Source: Shewanella sp. (GTDB taxonomy: Bacteria > Pseudomonadota > Gammaproteobacteria > Enterobacterales > Shewanellaceae). From it: a DNA stretch of 5,920 nucleotides. The translations under genes and the position numbers were made by a program. The notes beneath the pieces were generated by a model. That model saw only the letters and a program-made list of their open reading frames with translations. It had not been told where the DNA came from and did not search any database. Below, piece after piece: positions 4,716-5,920 of this stretch. Numbering within the stretch: the stretch's first letter is position 1; each line of letters starts with the position of its first letter. Where the stretch lies: contig SDWK01000129.1 of NCBI GenBank assembly GCA_004195335.1, positions 1 through 5,920 of the forward strand. Reading direction: 5' to 3'.

Positions 4716-5180
4716 TTAATAGTGATCTTTACCGTGTGAAAAGTCACCGACCGTGTATGACTCATGACACTTTACGCACTGGGTCATCAATAGGCTCAGA
4801 TCGCCCAGTAGCTGCAATGGTTCACGGCCTGCCGCGGCCGCGTCTGCTAAAGTCTCAAATTTATTATGTAGCTGGAATCCCAGATTACGGAAGTGCGGGA
4901 CTAAATTGGCAGACATCACCGGCTTGACGTTGTAGATAGCTATTTTCCCCATTGAACGGGCCGCTGATTCTATTGCTGCAGAATCCTCTTTGGCGATAGC
5001 CTGGGTAATCTGCTTAATACCTTCGAGGTAGTGGCGCATATCTTGGAGCATCATGGCGCGCTCTTTGGGACGTAATACGAGGGTGTTACGTCCATCATCG
5101 TCTTCGGCAAAGCTGGTAGCGGGGGAGGTTACAATAACGGGGATCAGGATTAGGAGGCTGATAGTGGAACGAAAGCTCAT
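4716..5180 (-). CDS. Periplasmic class II c-type cytochrome (c'/c556-like)
   Basis: This 154-residue secreted cytochrome has the heme site near its C-terminus, as in class II (four-helix-bundle) c-type cytochromes. Residues 1-25 are a Sec signal peptide: SFRST, a hydrophobic run LLILIPVIV, and TSFA before EDDD as the likely cleavage site. The heme motif CVKCH is at 135-139 with H139 as axial ligand. Helix 1 has LRPKERAMMLQDMRHYLEGI (36-55), whose M43/M44/M48 could supply a sixth ligand as in low-spin c556. It would carry electrons in the periplasm or bind small gaseous ligands, and no partner enzyme is adjacent. The ATG at 5180 has AAAGGGC (minus strand, 5189-5195) upstream. The gene is intact and transcribed opposite to the cassette, converging on the 4403-4715 stretch. 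It resembles gammaproteobacterial proteins annotated simply as cytochrome c. Confidence 0.85.
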   Translation of the reverse strand: MSFRSTISLLILIPVIVTSPATSFAEDDDGRNTLVLRPKERAMMLQDMRHYLEGIKQITQAIAKEDSAAIESAARSMGKIAIYNVKPVMSANLVPHFRNLGFQLHNKFETLADAAAAGREPLQLLGDLSLLMTQCVKCHESYTVGDFSHGKDHY

Positions 5181-5203
5181 GATTTATAGCCCTTTATTTT
5201 TAT

Positions 5204-5232
5204 TTTTTAATAAGCATAAGCATAAGCGACAA
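5204..5232 (-). promoter_or_regulatory. Possible promoter of the cytochrome gene
   Basis: On the minus strand, TTGTCG (5227-5232) and TAAAAA (5204-5209) are 17 bases apart and each matches four of six consensus positions. The predicted start would give a leader of about 15-20 bases before the ATG at 5180. The surrounding AT-rich tract fits a promoter but also raises chance matches. Confidence 0.25.
5211..5228. repeat. Three tandem hexamers
   Basis: TAAGCA, TAAGCA and TAAGCG lie head to tail upstream of the cytochrome gene, filling the spacer of the proposed promoter. The repeat is short and may be chance in AT-rich DNA. Confidence 0.6.
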
Positions 5233-5434
5233 GTAGCGATTAGAAAAGCAGATTTTGGCTGTTATTTATAGGGTCAAAGTCTGAATGGCCCCGTTCAGGA
5301 TTACGAATCTCCGATTATGCGCGGTTATTTCAACGCTTCTCGGTGCGTCTTTTAGTTTTCTTCTAGTTATAAGGGATTGTAAGTATTTGGCTTTTGCGTA
5401 ATTTCTGCGGCAATGGCGCTTGGCGGCGATTGTT
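5233..5434. other. Noncoding stretch upstream of the cytochrome gene
   Basis: About 200 bases with no credible gene on either strand. The one visible element is an inverted repeat CTGAATGG (5281-5288) with CCGTTCAG (5291-5298), seven Watson-Crick pairs and one G-T. Composition changes sharply to GC-rich near 5430, where cyclase homology begins. The right part is therefore probably a junction with DNA of different origin. Confidence 0.4.
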
Positions 5435-5764
5435 GCTGATCGCGGTGAAGTCACGCAGGTCGCTGTACCAGATCGCGGCCTTGATCTGTTCGCCATCGCT
5501 ATCGCCGCGACTGACCTGGCCGTTAAACACCCGTGCCCGGAACGGTGGCCAAGGTAGGTATCGAGCGGCGAACGGGCGGATCTCTTCAGCGCCAGCACCT
5601 CGACCACCGGTGCCAGAAACAGGGTGATATGCTGCTACTGGGTCAGATCCTGATCGGTGAAACCTTCGTAGCATCGGTCACCAGAATCCAGCTAGCGGGA
5701 AGGCTGTCGTGAGCAGTGGCAGCGGGTTCGCCACGTAGTCACATGCACCCTCCGCTGTGGGCAC
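5435..5764 (-). pseudogene. Class III adenylate/guanylate cyclase, frameshifted and 3'-truncated
   Basis: Pieces of a nucleotide cyclase that would make cAMP follow each other in order across three reading frames. From the gene's 5' side: CDYVANPLPLL (5743-5711), then LPASWILVTDA (about 5703-5671), then GFTDQDLTQ-stop-QHITLFLAPVVEVLALKR (5664-5578), with an in-frame TAG at 5635-5637, continuing to LDTYLGHR. Finally RVFNGQVSRGDSDGEQIKAA then IWYSDLRDFTAIS (about 5533-5435). The last stretch is the start of the catalytic domain, with the first metal-binding Asp in the SDLRDFT motif. All three frame changes fit the net loss of one base each. Homology stops at AISN, so most of the catalytic domain is missing. 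The preceding part resembles the N-terminal region common in such bacterial cyclases. The gene is dead even if the small errors are sequencing artefacts, because of the truncation. Confidence 0.72.
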
Positions 5765-5809
5765 AAGGCGAGTCCTGAGAGTCACCCCTACTGAATGGCA
5801 ACGGTCCGA

Positions 5810-5920
5810 TCAGGTATTACGGCCGGCAAACAGCGCAGCGACAACCTCGCGGAAACTGGCCGCACGTTTCAAGATATCCACCGGAACCTTCAATCGGCGA
5901 GCGATATCACTGGCTGAGAT
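5810..5920 (-). CDS. C-terminal end of an unrecognised protein, 5'-partial
   Basis: The frame enters at the right edge and reads 36 residues, including SASDIARRLKVPVDILKRA then EVVAALFAGRNT, to a TGA at 5810-5812. The first part could be a helix-turn-helix, by the look of SASDIARRLKVP, but this is weak evidence. It is in the same frame as the first cyclase fragment, so it might be a decayed upstream portion of the same gene. However, it does not resemble a cyclase N-terminus that I know. I assign no function. Confidence 0.35.
   Translation of the reverse strand: MSASDIARRLKVPVDILKRAASFREVVAALFAGRNT

Noticed and set aside
5266..5627. Independent genes of about 77-113 residues on both strands near the right end
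   Set aside because: The minus-strand frames are partial cyclase fragments separated by frameshifts, and the plus-strand frame is their shadow.
1..5920. CRISPR array, tRNA or rRNA
   Set aside because: No regularly spaced repeats and no cloverleaf or rRNA-like conserved stretches were seen on either strand.

Overview
The window looks like accessory DNA from a gammaproteobacterium. This is an inference from family resemblance: an IS1595-type transposase, a Vibrio-like integron attC site, a RelE-type toxin cassette, and a class II cytochrome c of a type common in that group. Intact genes alternate with at least two broken ones, and base composition changes along the window: moderate on the left, AT-rich around 5180-5260, clearly GC-rich after about 5430.

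Left part (1-990): an IS1595-family transposase enters from the left edge and ends at 754. An in-frame gap removes the catalytic Asp of its normal Cys-Ser/Thr-Asp-Gly motif. It joins directly to the 3' part of a small protein tyrosine phosphatase gene that has lost its catalytic CX5R loop. Centre-left (1013-3580): one large intact gene encodes an 855-residue FAD oxidoreductase fused to a GcvT-like folate-binding aminomethyltransferase, the architecture of dimethylglycine/sarcosine dehydrogenases. It is the only full-length metabolic enzyme here and probably feeds one-carbon units to tetrahydrofolate.

Centre-right (3712-4402): a well-formed integron attC site (two-arm hairpin with extrahelical bases, GTTAG core) is followed by a toxin-antitoxin cassette in the same orientation. 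The cassette has its own promoter, an operator-like palindrome, a ribbon-helix-helix antitoxin and an overlapping RelE/ParE toxin. The distal attC begins at the toxin stop codon, but its other half is not visible. A 12-bp tandem duplication and a REP-like palindrome follow instead.

The 313 bases from 4403 to 4715 have no recognised gene but are dense in inverted repeats. They include a T-run with alternative pairings, a 21-codon reading frame with a strong Shine-Dalgarno and a hairpin on its start codon, and a bulged 13-bp stem just past the next gene's stop. On the minus strand, 4716-5180 encodes a secreted class II c-type cytochrome. Right end (5435-5764, minus strand): a frameshifted, truncated class III adenylate cyclase, then the C-terminus of an unrecognised protein running off the edge.

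No integron integrase, CRISPR array, tRNA or rRNA was seen. The most notable items are the attC plus toxin-antitoxin cassette with a disrupted distal attC, the catalytically gapped transposase fused to a phosphatase remnant, and the structured 4403-4715 stretch.
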